From positions 1 through 14,253 of the forward strand of contig JAZBPA010000281.1 in NCBI GenBank assembly GCA_036351435.1: a DNA stretch of 14,253 bases. The letters are read 5' to 3'. The DNA is from JAAUQA01 sp036351435. Its GTDB lineage: Bacteria; Pseudomonadota; Gammaproteobacteria; Competibacterales; Competibacteraceae. The translations under genes were made by a program, and so were the position numbers. The notes under the pieces were generated by a model, which saw only the letters and a list, made by a program, of their open reading frames with translations, ran no database searches and was not told where the DNA came from. Each line of letters opens with the position of its first letter. The first letter of the stretch is position 1. Below, one piece after another: positions 5,997 to 13,845 of the stretch.

Positions 5997-7892
5997 TTGT
6001 TAACCTTACGCCAACTATCACTACAGCGCGGTGGTAAACCGCTGCTCGAAGACGTTTCCCTGCAAGTCTATCCCGGTCAAAAGGTCGGCGTGGTGGGCGC
6101 AAACGGTAGCGGCAAATCCACCCTATTCGCCTTGTTACAAGACCAGGTGCAACAAGATTCCGGGGATCTGAACCTGCCGGCCGGTTGGCGCATCGCGCAA
6201 GTCGCCCAAGAAACCCCTGCTTTACGCATAGCCGCGATTGATTTCGTGCTGGACGGCGACAGCGAACTGCGCCGGGTAGAGGCCGAATTACACGCCGCCG
6301 AAGCCGGTAATGACGGCGTTCAGCTAGCCGAATTACACGCCCGTCTTGATGCGCTCGACGGGTATTCCGCTCAAGCACGGGCAGCGAAACTGTTGGCCGG
6401 ATTGGGTTTTACCGCCACGCAACTGGAGCAAGCCGTAGCGGAGTTTTCCGGCGGCTGGCGCGAACGGCTCAATTTAGCCCGAGCCCTGATGGCGCGTTCC
6501 GATCTGTTGTTGCTAGATGAACCCACTAATCATCTCGATTTGGACGCGGTACTGTGGTTGGAACAATGGTTACGCAGCTATTCCGGCACACTGTTATTGA
6601 TTTCTCATGACCGGGACTTCTTGGACAACGTAGTAGATAACATCGCCCATCTCGAAAATCGACAAATCCGCCTATACAGCGGTAATTACAGCGCATTTGA
6701 AGCACAACGCGCCGCACGGTTGGCTTTGCAACAGGCTACCTATACCAAGCAACAGCGGGAAATTGCTCATTTACAGGGTTTTGTCGACCGGTTCCGTGCC
6801 AAAGCCACCAAAGCTAAACAGGCGCAAAGCCGACTTAAGGCCCTAGAACGGATGGAAAAAATCGCCCCGGCCCATGTCGACTCACCCTTTCAGTTCGGTT
6901 TCAAACCCCCTGAAAAATTGCCCCATCCCTTGCTGAGCATTGAGCAAGCCGCCGCAGGTTATGCAGACCGCAACATATTTCAGCAAGCTACTCTGACAAT
7001 TAGCCCCGGCACCCGACTGGGGCTGTTGGGGCCGAACGGTGCCGGCAAGTCCACCCTGATCAAATTACTGGCGGGCATGTTGCCGCTAGCAGCGGGCCAG
7101 CGGCAAGAAGGACAAGGTTTAGTGATCGGGTATTTCGCCCAACATCAACTGGAGCAACTGCGTCCCGATTGGACGCCACTGCAACATTTACAAAAACAAG
7201 ATTCCCAAGTCAGCGACCAGGTCGCGCGTGATTTCCTAGGCGGATTCGGTTTTCGAGGCGATCAGGCGACTGCTCTGGTGGAACCGTTCTCCGGTGGTGA
7301 AAAAGCACGGTTGGTTTTGGCCTTATTGGTCTGGCAAAGACCTAATCTGCTATTGCTCGACGAGCCGACCAACCATCTCGACTTGGAAATGCGCCTTGCG
7401 CTTACCCTGGCTCTGCAGGAATACCTCGGTGCATTGATGGTGGTCTCGCATGACCGCCATTTACTGCGCACGACCACAGATGAGTTTATTCTGGTCGCGG
7501 CCGGTCAGATCACCCCCTTTTCAGGTGATTTAGATGATTATCGCGATTGGCTGAACCAACGGCCTGATCAAGATTTCGACAAATCCCCGCCCAAAGACAC
7601 TGCCACGCGGCAAGAGCAAAAACGCCAAGCCGCCCAACGGCGGCAACAGTTGTCCGCCAAACGGCGGCCGTTAGAGCAGCAATTGCGTGCTTTAGAGAAG
7701 CAAATTGAGCGACTTAGCGTCGATAAAACCACTATCGAAGCAAGCTTGGCCGACCCACATATTTACGATGACGCTCACAAGGTAAAACTCAAGGAACTAC
7801 TGCTGCGGCAAGGACGTAACGAGCAGGAGTTGGAGAAGTTGGAGGAAGATTGGCTGAATCTTCAGGAAGCTTTAGAGGCGATGGCGGATTAG
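5997..7892 (+). CDS. yheS: ABC-F family ATP-binding protein, YheS-like
   Basis: A soluble twin ABC ATPase without membrane domains. ABC-F proteins bind the ribosomal E site and help stalled translation. Domain 1 has Walker A GANGSGKST (34-42), signature FSGGWRERLNL (150-160) and Walker B with LLDEPTNHLD (172-181). The P-site-tRNA-interaction linker, rich in Lys, Arg and Gln, spans about 235-300. Domain 2 has GPNGAGKST (345-353), FSGGEKARL (431-439) and LLDEPTNHLD (453-462). A charged coiled coil fills about 540-631. The 631 residues and the FSGGWR signature match YheS rather than EttA or Uup. The start is TTG 5997: an in-frame TAA at 5982-5984 excludes anything longer, and there is no purine-rich ribosome site (CCTCC precedes instead), so initiation may be weak. 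It lies 25 bases after the NnrU gene and may be read with it. Confidence 0.92.
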   Translation: MLTLRQLSLQRGGKPLLEDVSLQVYPGQKVGVVGANGSGKSTLFALLQDQVQQDSGDLNLPAGWRIAQVAQETPALRIAAIDFVLDGDSELRRVEAELHAAEAGNDGVQLAELHARLDALDGYSAQARAAKLLAGLGFTATQLEQAVAEFSGGWRERLNLARALMARSDLLLLDEPTNHLDLDAVLWLEQWLRSYSGTLLLISHDRDFLDNVVDNIAHLENRQIRLYSGNYSAFEAQRAARLALQQATYTKQQREIAHLQGFVDRFRAKATKAKQAQSRLKALERMEKIAPAHVDSPFQFGFKPPEKLPHPLLSIEQAAAGYADRNIFQQATLTISPGTRLGLLGPNGAGKSTLIKLLAGMLPLAAGQRQEGQGLVIGYFAQHQLEQLRPDWTPLQHLQKQDSQVSDQVARDFLGGFGFRGDQATALVEPFSGGEKARLVLALLVWQRPNLLLLDEPTNHLDLEMRLALTLALQEYLGALMVVSHDRHLLRTTTDEFILVAAGQITPFSGDLDDYRDWLNQRPDQDFDKSPPKDTATRQEQKRQAAQRRQQLSAKRRPLEQQLRALEKQIERLSVDKTTIEASLADPHIYDDAHKVKLKELLLRQGRNEQELEKLEEDWLNLQEALEAMAD

Positions 7893-7898
7893 TAACGC

Positions 7899-7936
7899 AT
7901 TGCTGCGGGATAGCATAACGACTATCCCGCAGCGAT
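7899..7936. terminator. Strong hairpin between convergent genes (likely bidirectional terminator)
   Basis: GCTGCGGGATAG (7902-7913) pairs perfectly with 7922-7933 around an eight-base loop, and three further pairs (one G-T) extend the stem to 15. It sits in the 53-base gap between the ends of the ABC-F gene and the VWA gene. No T run follows on either strand, so it is not a textbook intrinsic terminator, but position and strength suggest it stops or protects transcripts from both sides. Confidence 0.6.
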
Positions 7937-7945
7937 AATCGGCAA

Positions 7946-9244
7946 TTACTTTGCTTTTTCTATAATTAGGTCGTCGAATTCGGCGGCATTTTCAATACCT
8001 CCAGAGTAAGCATTTAAGCCAATTCTCCCGGTTTTCTGCAATACGGTATGGGTACCGATGTCAGTCCACTCTTGACCGTCAACACTCAACCTACCGGTAT
8101 ATTTCAGCCCTGATCGCTCGATTTGCAAATACCAAGTCTCGGGCGTTTCCGCATAGTTTTCCAATTCTCGCGAACCGATTCTGAACCCACGTTTGAGGAT
8201 CCGAATGTCGTTATTTTGTCCACTAACGCGTTTACGGAATACCGGCCAGCGACCGTCTGGGCAACATGCCCCGCTCAGCCCCAGCCAAAGATAATTTTTC
8301 TCATCAATCCAGTAGATCATACCTGCCCAATTGTGCTTAGCGATCGGGGTATCCACTCTAACGGTCGCGACGAAATCACCTTCAATGGCTGTTTGCACCA
8401 GCGCGATATTCTTGTCACCTTTGGTCGCGACGATCAGCAGCTTTTCGTCGTTGAGCACCAGCCGATTCGGATCTGGGTTAATAATCTCCCACAGTTCGCC
8501 TAACTCATCCCGTTCGAAACGATCTTCGAATATTACCTCACCCTCTGCTGGAGTGGCGGCTTCAGCGACCTCCACAGGCGGTGAGGGCGCAGGGGTGGCA
8601 ACCACCTCTTTCTGTACTTCGCTCAGCGCGGCAACCAATTGCTCGGAATTCGCTGCGGCAAAATATTTACCTTTGCCTTCTTTAGCGATGCAGTTGAGTT
8701 GCTCGGTTTCCTCACCAGTCACATCGAAACCCACCACATGAATGCGCAGATCGACACCGGAATTAGCCGCCTCGCGTGCTGCAGAGCAAGGGTCACCGTC
8801 ACAGGTTTCTTTGCCGTCGCTCACTACGACGACCGATGCACTGCCCTCGCTCTGCCGCAATTCCCGTGCAGCAAGCTGGACTGCGCCGGTCAACGGCGTT
8901 TTACCTTTCGGGTTGATGTCGTTCAAGGCCAGCACAAGTGCAGTCCGTTCGCCGCCAACCGGAGCGACCATCGCAATGTCATCGCAATCATCCTTGCGGT
9001 TATGGCCGTACACCAACAGACCGGTGTTAACCTCTGAGGGTAGCTGTTCGACCATATCCGTCATCACGGATTTGGCGATTTCAATTTTCGCCTGATCACC
9101 CACTTTCCCCCACATGCTACCTGAGCCGTCCAGAACAAATAGGACGCTGGGCTCGTCGGCATAGGCAGGGTTTATCAACATCCCCAACAGAGCAAGTCCC
9201 GGCAAAGTAAGCGCCACGTTGAAAATCATGACTATTCGGTGCAT
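7946..9244 (-). CDS. Exported von Willebrand factor A domain protein with C-terminal beta-sandwich-like domain
   Basis: A 432-residue exported protein. Residues 1-29 form a signal peptide with a hydrophobic core and a likely cut after NPAYA. The VWA domain spans about 32-212. Its metal-binding MIDAS set is complete: DGSGS (39-43), Thr116 in KTPLTG, and Asp143 in VSDGKET. Cys87, Cys148, Cys153 and Cys185 could form disulphides in the periplasm. A proline/alanine/glutamate linker (about 214-236) leads to a second domain (238-432) with phrases such as FEDRFERDELGELWEI, GDFVATVRVD, NWAGMIYW and TGRIGLNAYSGG, the pattern of concanavalin A-like (LamG/DUF1349-type) sandwiches. Such proteins usually bind proteins or sugars at the cell envelope; no enzymatic residues stand out. 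ATG 9244 has GGGAG about ten bases upstream and a promoter candidate further back. It stands alone. Confidence 0.85.
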   Translation of the reverse strand: MHRIVMIFNVALTLPGLALLGMLINPAYADEPSVLFVLDGSGSMWGKVGDQAKIEIAKSVMTDMVEQLPSEVNTGLLVYGHNRKDDCDDIAMVAPVGGERTALVLALNDINPKGKTPLTGAVQLAARELRQSEGSASVVVVSDGKETCDGDPCSAAREAANSGVDLRIHVVGFDVTGEETEQLNCIAKEGKGKYFAAANSEQLVAALSEVQKEVVATPAPSPPVEVAEAATPAEGEVIFEDRFERDELGELWEIINPDPNRLVLNDEKLLIVATKGDKNIALVQTAIEGDFVATVRVDTPIAKHNWAGMIYWIDEKNYLWLGLSGACCPDGRWPVFRKRVSGQNNDIRILKRGFRIGSRELENYAETPETWYLQIERSGLKYTGRLSVDGQEWTDIGTHTVLQKTGRIGLNAYSGGIENAAEFDDLIIEKAK

Positions 9245-9328
9245 TAAACGGACTCCCGTGATGGCATAAAAAGTTCTTGTTAAGGATATGAGGCGCCAAG
9301 TTACTCCACCTTAACGGATCGGCTATGA

Positions 9329-9359
9329 ATTATAGTGGTCTATCTTCGGGAATGGTCAA
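9329..9359 (-). promoter_or_regulatory. Candidate sigma-70 promoter for the VWA gene
   Basis: On the minus strand TTGACC (9359-9354) and a perfect TATAAT (9334-9329) are separated by 19 bases, slightly longer than the preferred 17. Transcription would start near 9322 and leave a leader of about 78 bases before ATG 9244. It lies in the gap shared with the divergent RND gene. Confidence 0.45.
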
Positions 9360-9413
9360 TCTTATTCCATACAATCCGCCCGTTGCCAAGCCCACTTTGG
9401 TTAATCAGAATTC

Positions 9414-12400
9414 ATGCTATCGCCTCCCCGCAACTCCTTGATAAGTGTCTTCGCTCGCCACCGGGTTGCCGCAAACCTGCTTATGCTACTGATGATCATG
9501 GCCGGCATTTGGGGTTTGCAGCAGCTCAATACACAGTTTTTCCCAACGTTCGACCTGGACGTGGTCACCGTGCGAGTGATTTGGACCGGATCTACCGCCG
9601 AAGATGTGGAAACCGCAATCACTAATCCGTTGGAGCGGGAACTGCGCAATTTGGATGGGGTGCGCAAGATTACCTCAACTTCTGCTAACGGCTTAGCTTC
9701 GCTGTCCTTGGAGTATGAAGAAGGCAGTGATATGGGCACGGCCTTGGACGAAGTCAAACAGCGGGTAGATTTAGTGCGGAACTTACCCGCCACCGCCGAG
9801 GAGCCGGAAATTACCCGGGTGGTTCGTTATGAACCCATCGCTCGCTTGATGATTTATGGCGAGCGAGAACTCTATGAATTGCGCCATCTGGCGCGCCGCT
9901 TTGAACGAGAACTGCTGGCGCGGGGCATTGCAAAAATCGACATCGTCGGTTTGCCCGAAGAAGAAATGGCCGTGCAAATCCCGCAGCTTACATTACAAGA
10001 ACTCGGTCTGTCGTTACCGCAGGTTGCTGAACGCTTGCGCGGCCTAAGCCAGGATTTACCGGCTGGCACCGTGGGCCGTAATGATGTGGCTCGACAGCTC
10101 CGCAGCTTGCAACAACAGCGTGATGCCGATGGTTTTGCTGCCTTACCGCTAAAAGCTGAACAAACCGGTCAATTGCTTAGATTAGGCGATGTCGCTGTTA
10201 TAGAACGCCGTTCGCGTGACGGTCAGATCAGGCTCGGTTTTTTAGGCCGACCGGCGGTCGAGTTGCGATTGCGGCGCACCGAAAATTCCGATTCGCTGGA
10301 GGCAGCGCGCATTCTTGCAAAGTGGGAACAAGAAACGCAGCCACAATTGCCGCCCGGCATCGAAATGCGGGTGTTCGATGAATCCTGGCGGCTGATCATG
10401 GACCGGATTATGTTACTGGTCAAAAACGGGGCTGGCGGTTTGTTGCTAGTGGTCGCCATATTGTTTCTGTTCCTCAACGGACGGGTAGCCCTTTGGGTGG
10501 CGATTGGTATTCCGACCTCGTTCATGGCGACCTTGGCGGTGCTGTATCTCGCGGGTGGCAGCTTGAACATGATCAGCTTGTTTGCGCTGATTATGGCGCT
10601 AGGCATTATCGTAGACGATGCCATCGTGGTTGGCGAAGATGCGTTGGCGCATTATCAGCGCGGCGCGGATGCGTTAACCGCAGCAGAAAACGGCGCGTGG
10701 CGCATGTTGGCACCGGTCACCGCCTCTTCAATGACTACAGTGGCCGCTTTCCTCCCCCTGATCCTGGTCGGTGGCGTCATCGGCAATATCATGTTCGCCA
10801 TTCCATTAGTCATGATTTGCGTCATTCTCGCCTCGCTGGTGGAGAGTTTTCTGGTGTTACCGGGGCACCTCCATCATGCGTTGCGTAGGGTTAATCGGCA
10901 TAAAACGGGACGCTTGCGTCAATGGTTGGAAGCCGGTTTTGATCGGTTCCGAGACCACACGTTTCGCCCGCTGGCCAGCAAGGCAATCCGCTATCGCTGG
11001 ACTACCTTGGCGACCGCATTAGCAACTCTGATTGTAAGTGCTGGCCTGATCGCCGGTGGGCGGCTTAGTTTTACCTTTTTCCCGACCCCTGAGAGTTCTA
11101 CGTTGTTCGCCAGTGTCAGTTTTGTGTCGGGCTCGCCTCCGGAACAAGTCCATGCCTTCCTGGATCATCTGCAAGAAACCTTGCAGACCACCGAAACCGA
11201 GTTGGGCGGCAATTTGATTGTGGCGGCGCAGACCCGCTTCGGCGAGTCACAAGTCGTCGGTCGACGCGGCAACAGCCCACGTGGTGATCAACACGGTTCT
11301 ATGATCATTGAGCTGACCCAGCCGGATACTCGCGAGGTGAGGGTTCGGGAATTCATCAAGGCATGGCAGGCAAACATTCAACGCCCTTCCGGTCTGGAAA
11401 CGTTATTGATCTTTTCCCGCACCGGTGGACCACCAGGGCGCGATGTGGATATTCGCTTAGTGGGCGATTCCGCAGATAGTATCAAAGCAGCGGCCGAAGA
11501 TTTAGCACAAACACTGGCTACGGTACCCGGTGTCAGCGCGGTCGAAGACGATATGCCTTACGGTAATGCTCAACTGGTGTATCGTTTGACGGCGTTGGGT
11601 GAAGCGTTGGGCTTAACTGTAGATGAAGTCGGTCGGCAATTGCGCGCCGCTTACGATGGGGTACTCGTGCAAATTTTTCAAGATGGTGAGGAAGAAGTCG
11701 AGGTTCGGGTGCTGTTGCCCGACGCTGAACGTAACAGCCTTACCAGCTTGGATCGTTTCACAATTATCCTACCCGATGGTCAAGCCGTACCGTTAGCTAA
11801 TGTGGTTGATTTGCAGGCACGGCGCGGTTTCGAAGCGTTGCGCCACGCGCAGGGACGACTAGCCGTACAAGTATCCGCCGATGTGGACCGAACACTCAAC
11901 AACGCCGGCCAGATTCTGGCTGGATTGCAACAATCGGTATTGCCGGATTTAGTAGCCCGTTACGGGGTGGATTATTCTCTCGAAGGTCGCAGTGCTGATC
12001 AGGTTGAAACACTTGGTGATATGCGCCGAGGCGCATTAATTGGGCTGGCGCTGATTTACGTGATTCTAGCTTGGGTATTCGCGTCCTATGGCTGGCCGCT
12101 GGTGGTGATGGCGGCTATCCCGTTCGGTATTGTCGGCGCGATTGCCGGTCATTGGTTGTTGAGCATTGATCTGACCATTTTGTCGTTATTCGGCTTCTTT
12201 GGTCTATCGGGTATCGTAATCAATGACTCAATCATTCTGGTGACCTTTTTCAAGCAATTACGTACTAGCGGCATGGCTGTTCAAGAAGCGCTGGTGGAAG
12301 CTGCTTGTCAACGTTTGCGGGCTGTATTGCTGACCTCGCTGACCACGATTGCCGGATTGTTACCGCTGCTGTTTGAGACCTCCTTGCAAGCGCAATTTTT

Positions 12401-12569
12401 GATACCTATGGCGGTCTCCATCTCCTTCGGTCTCGGCTTTGCTACATTTCTGGTACTGTTCTTTGTGCCGGCGCTGCTCTCGGTGCATGAGAGTGTGGCG
12501 GCATGGTGGCACGGTTCTCAAACCGATTATGCCACCGCACAACAGGCTGTTGGCGACTATCCGAAGTGA
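9414..12569 (+). CDS. RND-family efflux permease (HAE1/AcrB-type)
   Basis: Inner-membrane, proton-driven exporter of the resistance-nodulation-division superfamily; 1051 residues is the normal length. The N-terminal segment (about 18-38) is followed by the family phrase QFFPTFDLDVVTVRVIWTGS and by the porter domain with AITNPLERELRNLDG. Membrane segments resume at about 338, and the TM4 proton-relay pair is Asp401-Asp402 in GIIVDDAIVV. The second half repeats the layout, with a large periplasmic part (about 555-865) and a final helix bundle containing FGLSGIVINDSIILVTFF; here Asn stands where AcrB has its relay Lys, as in several HAE1 branches. ATG 9414 has no strong ribosome site. No membrane-fusion protein or TolC-type channel gene is on either side, so partners must be encoded elsewhere. 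The substrate cannot be inferred. Confidence 0.93.
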   Translation: MLSPPRNSLISVFARHRVAANLLMLLMIMAGIWGLQQLNTQFFPTFDLDVVTVRVIWTGSTAEDVETAITNPLERELRNLDGVRKITSTSANGLASLSLEYEEGSDMGTALDEVKQRVDLVRNLPATAEEPEITRVVRYEPIARLMIYGERELYELRHLARRFERELLARGIAKIDIVGLPEEEMAVQIPQLTLQELGLSLPQVAERLRGLSQDLPAGTVGRNDVARQLRSLQQQRDADGFAALPLKAEQTGQLLRLGDVAVIERRSRDGQIRLGFLGRPAVELRLRRTENSDSLEAARILAKWEQETQPQLPPGIEMRVFDESWRLIMDRIMLLVKNGAGGLLLVVAILFLFLNGRVALWVAIGIPTSFMATLAVLYLAGGSLNMISLFALIMALGIIVDDAIVVGEDALAHYQRGADALTAAENGAWRMLAPVTASSMTTVAAFLPLILVGGVIGNIMFAIPLVMICVILASLVESFLVLPGHLHHALRRVNRHKTGRLRQWLEAGFDRFRDHTFRPLASKAIRYRWTTLATALATLIVSAGLIAGGRLSFTFFPTPESSTLFASVSFVSGSPPEQVHAFLDHLQETLQTTETELGGNLIVAAQTRFGESQVVGRRGNSPRGDQHGSMIIELTQPDTREVRVREFIKAWQANIQRPSGLETLLIFSRTGGPPGRDVDIRLVGDSADSIKAAAEDLAQTLATVPGVSAVEDDMPYGNAQLVYRLTALGEALGLTVDEVGRQLRAAYDGVLVQIFQDGEEEVEVRVLLPDAERNSLTSLDRFTIILPDGQAVPLANVVDLQARRGFEALRHAQGRLAVQVSADVDRTLNNAGQILAGLQQSVLPDLVARYGVDYSLEGRSADQVETLGDMRRGALIGLALIYVILAWVFASYGWPLVVMAAIPFGIVGAIAGHWLLSIDLTILSLFGFFGLSGIVINDSIILVTFFKQLRTSGMAVQEALVEAACQRLRAVLLTSLTTIAGLLPLLFETSLQAQFLIPMAVSISFGLGFATFLVLFFVPALLSVHESVAAWWHGSQTDYATAQQAVGDYPK

Positions 12570-12607
12570 ACGGTTCAGGTTGAACCGAACCAACCAAGCT
12601 GAACCGT
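12570..12607 (+). terminator. Inverted repeat after the RND gene, possible terminator or attenuator
   Basis: CGGTTCA (12571-12577) can pair with TGAACCG at 12581-12587 or with the same word at 12600-12606. In the second fold the inner GGTTG (12578-12582) also pairs with CAACC (12591-12595), with a four-base bulge. It starts directly after the stop TGA of the pump gene. There is no T run, so termination would be of an atypical kind. Confidence 0.4.
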
Positions 12608-12637
12608 AGCTGAACGACTGATTACCTGTTTAGAGTG

Positions 12638-12678
12638 GGTGCGCACCGCTGTTTAGGTGGTGCCGAGTGCTTGGCACC
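12638..12678 (+). repeat. Palindrome and small hairpin ahead of the small exported protein gene
   Basis: GGTGCGCACC (12638-12647) is a perfect ten-base palindrome and could be an operator. Eleven bases later GGTGCC (12659-12664) pairs with GGCACC (12673-12678) around an eight-base loop. Both lie in the 155-base gap between the RND gene and the small exported protein. Function is unknown and chance is possible. Confidence 0.3.
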
Positions 12679-12711
12679 GATAGTGCTTAGACCAATGTCA
12701 TGGTTTCAACC

Positions 12712-12717
12712 AAGGAG
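12712..12717 (+). promoter_or_regulatory. Strong ribosome binding site fixing start at ATG 12725
   Basis: AAGGAG lies seven bases before ATG 12725. The same frame is open further upstream to a GTG-type start at 12635, which has no such site, and only the 12725 start gives a signal-peptide-like N-terminus. Confidence 0.75.
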
Positions 12718-12724
12718 ACATTGT

Positions 12725-13027
12725 ATGAATCTCAGCCTATCCCTCGTCATGCCGTTAGTCACAATCACGAGTGTGCCTGCTTATGGGCAATATGCCGACC
12801 TCAGTGGATGGGGGATTGATCCGCTATTCGATCGATCAATGCTGGTGAATATGGGCAATCTGATTTATCAGTGGCATCTGGAACGAAAGAGTTGGCAGTT
12901 GGGTTACGATCTGCGCTATGTAAAAACCGATCCGCGCCGGGCTTGGCAGTATGACGGTGACGATTATATCTATGGGATCAATACTTACATCCCTGCTGAT
13001 GACTTGAACAAGACCATAACCCATTAA
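12725..13027 (+). CDS. Small exported protein of unknown function
   Basis: A 100-residue protein that I do not recognise. Residues 1-21 look like a short signal peptide (hydrophobic MNLSLSLVMPLVTITSVPAYG) with a likely cut before Gln22. The mature 79 residues are rich in Tyr, Trp and Asp, with aromatic-alternating stretches such as LIYQWHLERKSWQLGYDLRYV (47-67, here split over two strands' worth of residues) and DDYIYGINTYIP (79-90), which would suit a small beta-rich periplasmic or outer-membrane-associated protein. It has no cysteines. A strong AAGGAG ribosome site argues it is really expressed. It follows the RND gene on the same strand after 155 bases that contain hairpins, so it is more likely a separate unit than part of a pump operon. 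It converges with larE, 20 bases away. A truncated remnant of a longer protein is an alternative. Confidence 0.6.
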   Translation: MNLSLSLVMPLVTITSVPAYGQYADLSGWGIDPLFDRSMLVNMGNLIYQWHLERKSWQLGYDLRYVKTDPRRAWQYDGDDYIYGINTYIPADDLNKTITH

Positions 13028-13047
13028 CCCGTTCAGGCAAACGCAGC

Positions 13048-13845
13048 TCAATCGTGTACAAACGCGCTACCCCGTCGGTAGTTTTCGAACTGGACCGGCG
13101 CGCCATCGAACAGATCGGCAATCCGGTCCTGCCAGTGCTGACGCTGTGCTGGAACAAGCCGCTCCAGCGTCACTGCATCCAACTCAATACACACCCCGCT
13201 GTGACGAACCCGACAACGCACCGTATCCGGGTTGAGTTCCTGTCTGATTAGCGTTTCCACCTGGTTTACACCCTGCAGTATTTGAGGGTCAATCGCCATA
13301 CCGGTTTCGATGCGGCTGGATAAACAAGGGGCAGCAGGCAGCTCAGCCAAGTCGTGCAAATCCAAACTGCGAGCTAACTCGCGAATACCTTGTTTGTCAA
13401 TACCGGTTTCGACAAACGGATGGCGCACACCGTGCTCGGCTGCAGCTTGCAGACCCGGTCGATAATCGCCCAAATCATCCAGATTAGTGCCGGATAACAA
13501 CGTTTTGGTCGCTGAGATTTGCCGCGCCATAGCACCGTAAAGATTGGTTTTACAAAAAAAACAGCGATCGACCGGGTTCGCTCGGTAACGTTCATCGTCA
13601 AATTCACCGGCATCCAACTGGACCAATCGCCAGCCTTCACGTTCAGCGTAACGATTAACTCGTTCAGTGGCCTGCGGCGGAACAGCGGGGGATACGGCAT
13701 GGACAATTGTTGTTCGGCCATTCAAGGTTCGATGCGCAATCACCGCCAGCGTCATGCTGTCTACCCCGCCGCTGACGGCTATTGCTACATCGTTGTCCAG
13801 ACCAAGTAGGCAACTCTGTAATGCAGCTAATTTGGTGTCACTCAT
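13048..13845 (-). CDS. larE: LarE, ATP-dependent sacrificial sulfur transferase for the nickel-pincer cofactor
   Basis: LarE adenylates pyridinium biscarboxylic acid mononucleotide and adds sulfur to it, building the ligand of the nickel-pincer nucleotide cofactor of lactate racemase. The 265 residues match the family. The PP-loop SGGVDS is at 25-30, CFFCK at 95-99, LSGTNLDD at 117-124, and PAAPCLSSRIETG at 170-182, whose Cys174 corresponds to the sulfur-donating Cys176 of Lactobacillus plantarum LarE. Cys95 and Cys98 are extra to that enzyme and give the three-cysteine set described for LarE proteins that carry a [4Fe-4S] cluster, as in Thermotoga maritima; such enzymes need not sacrifice their own cysteine. 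ATG 13845 has GAGGA five bases upstream and lies inside the end of larC (8-base overlap), so translation is probably coupled. larA and larB are not in the window. Confidence 0.9.
   Translation of the reverse strand: MSDTKLAALQSCLLGLDNDVAIAVSGGVDSMTLAVIAHRTLNGRTTIVHAVSPAVPPQATERVNRYAEREGWRLVQLDAGEFDDERYRANPVDRCFFCKTNLYGAMARQISATKTLLSGTNLDDLGDYRPGLQAAAEHGVRHPFVETGIDKQGIRELARSLDLHDLAELPAAPCLSSRIETGMAIDPQILQGVNQVETLIRQELNPDTVRCRVRHSGVCIELDAVTLERLVPAQRQHWQDRIADLFDGAPVQFENYRRGSAFVHD

Noticed and set aside
8331..8741. Serine-rich 136-codon plus-strand frame opposite the VWA gene
   Set aside because: Its serine and threonine richness is the complement of the VWA gene's codon use; no start signal or domain.
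9345..9375. TTCGGG and TACAAT as a promoter for the RND gene
   Set aside because: The -35 is poor and the spacing is 19, so I could not support it over chance.
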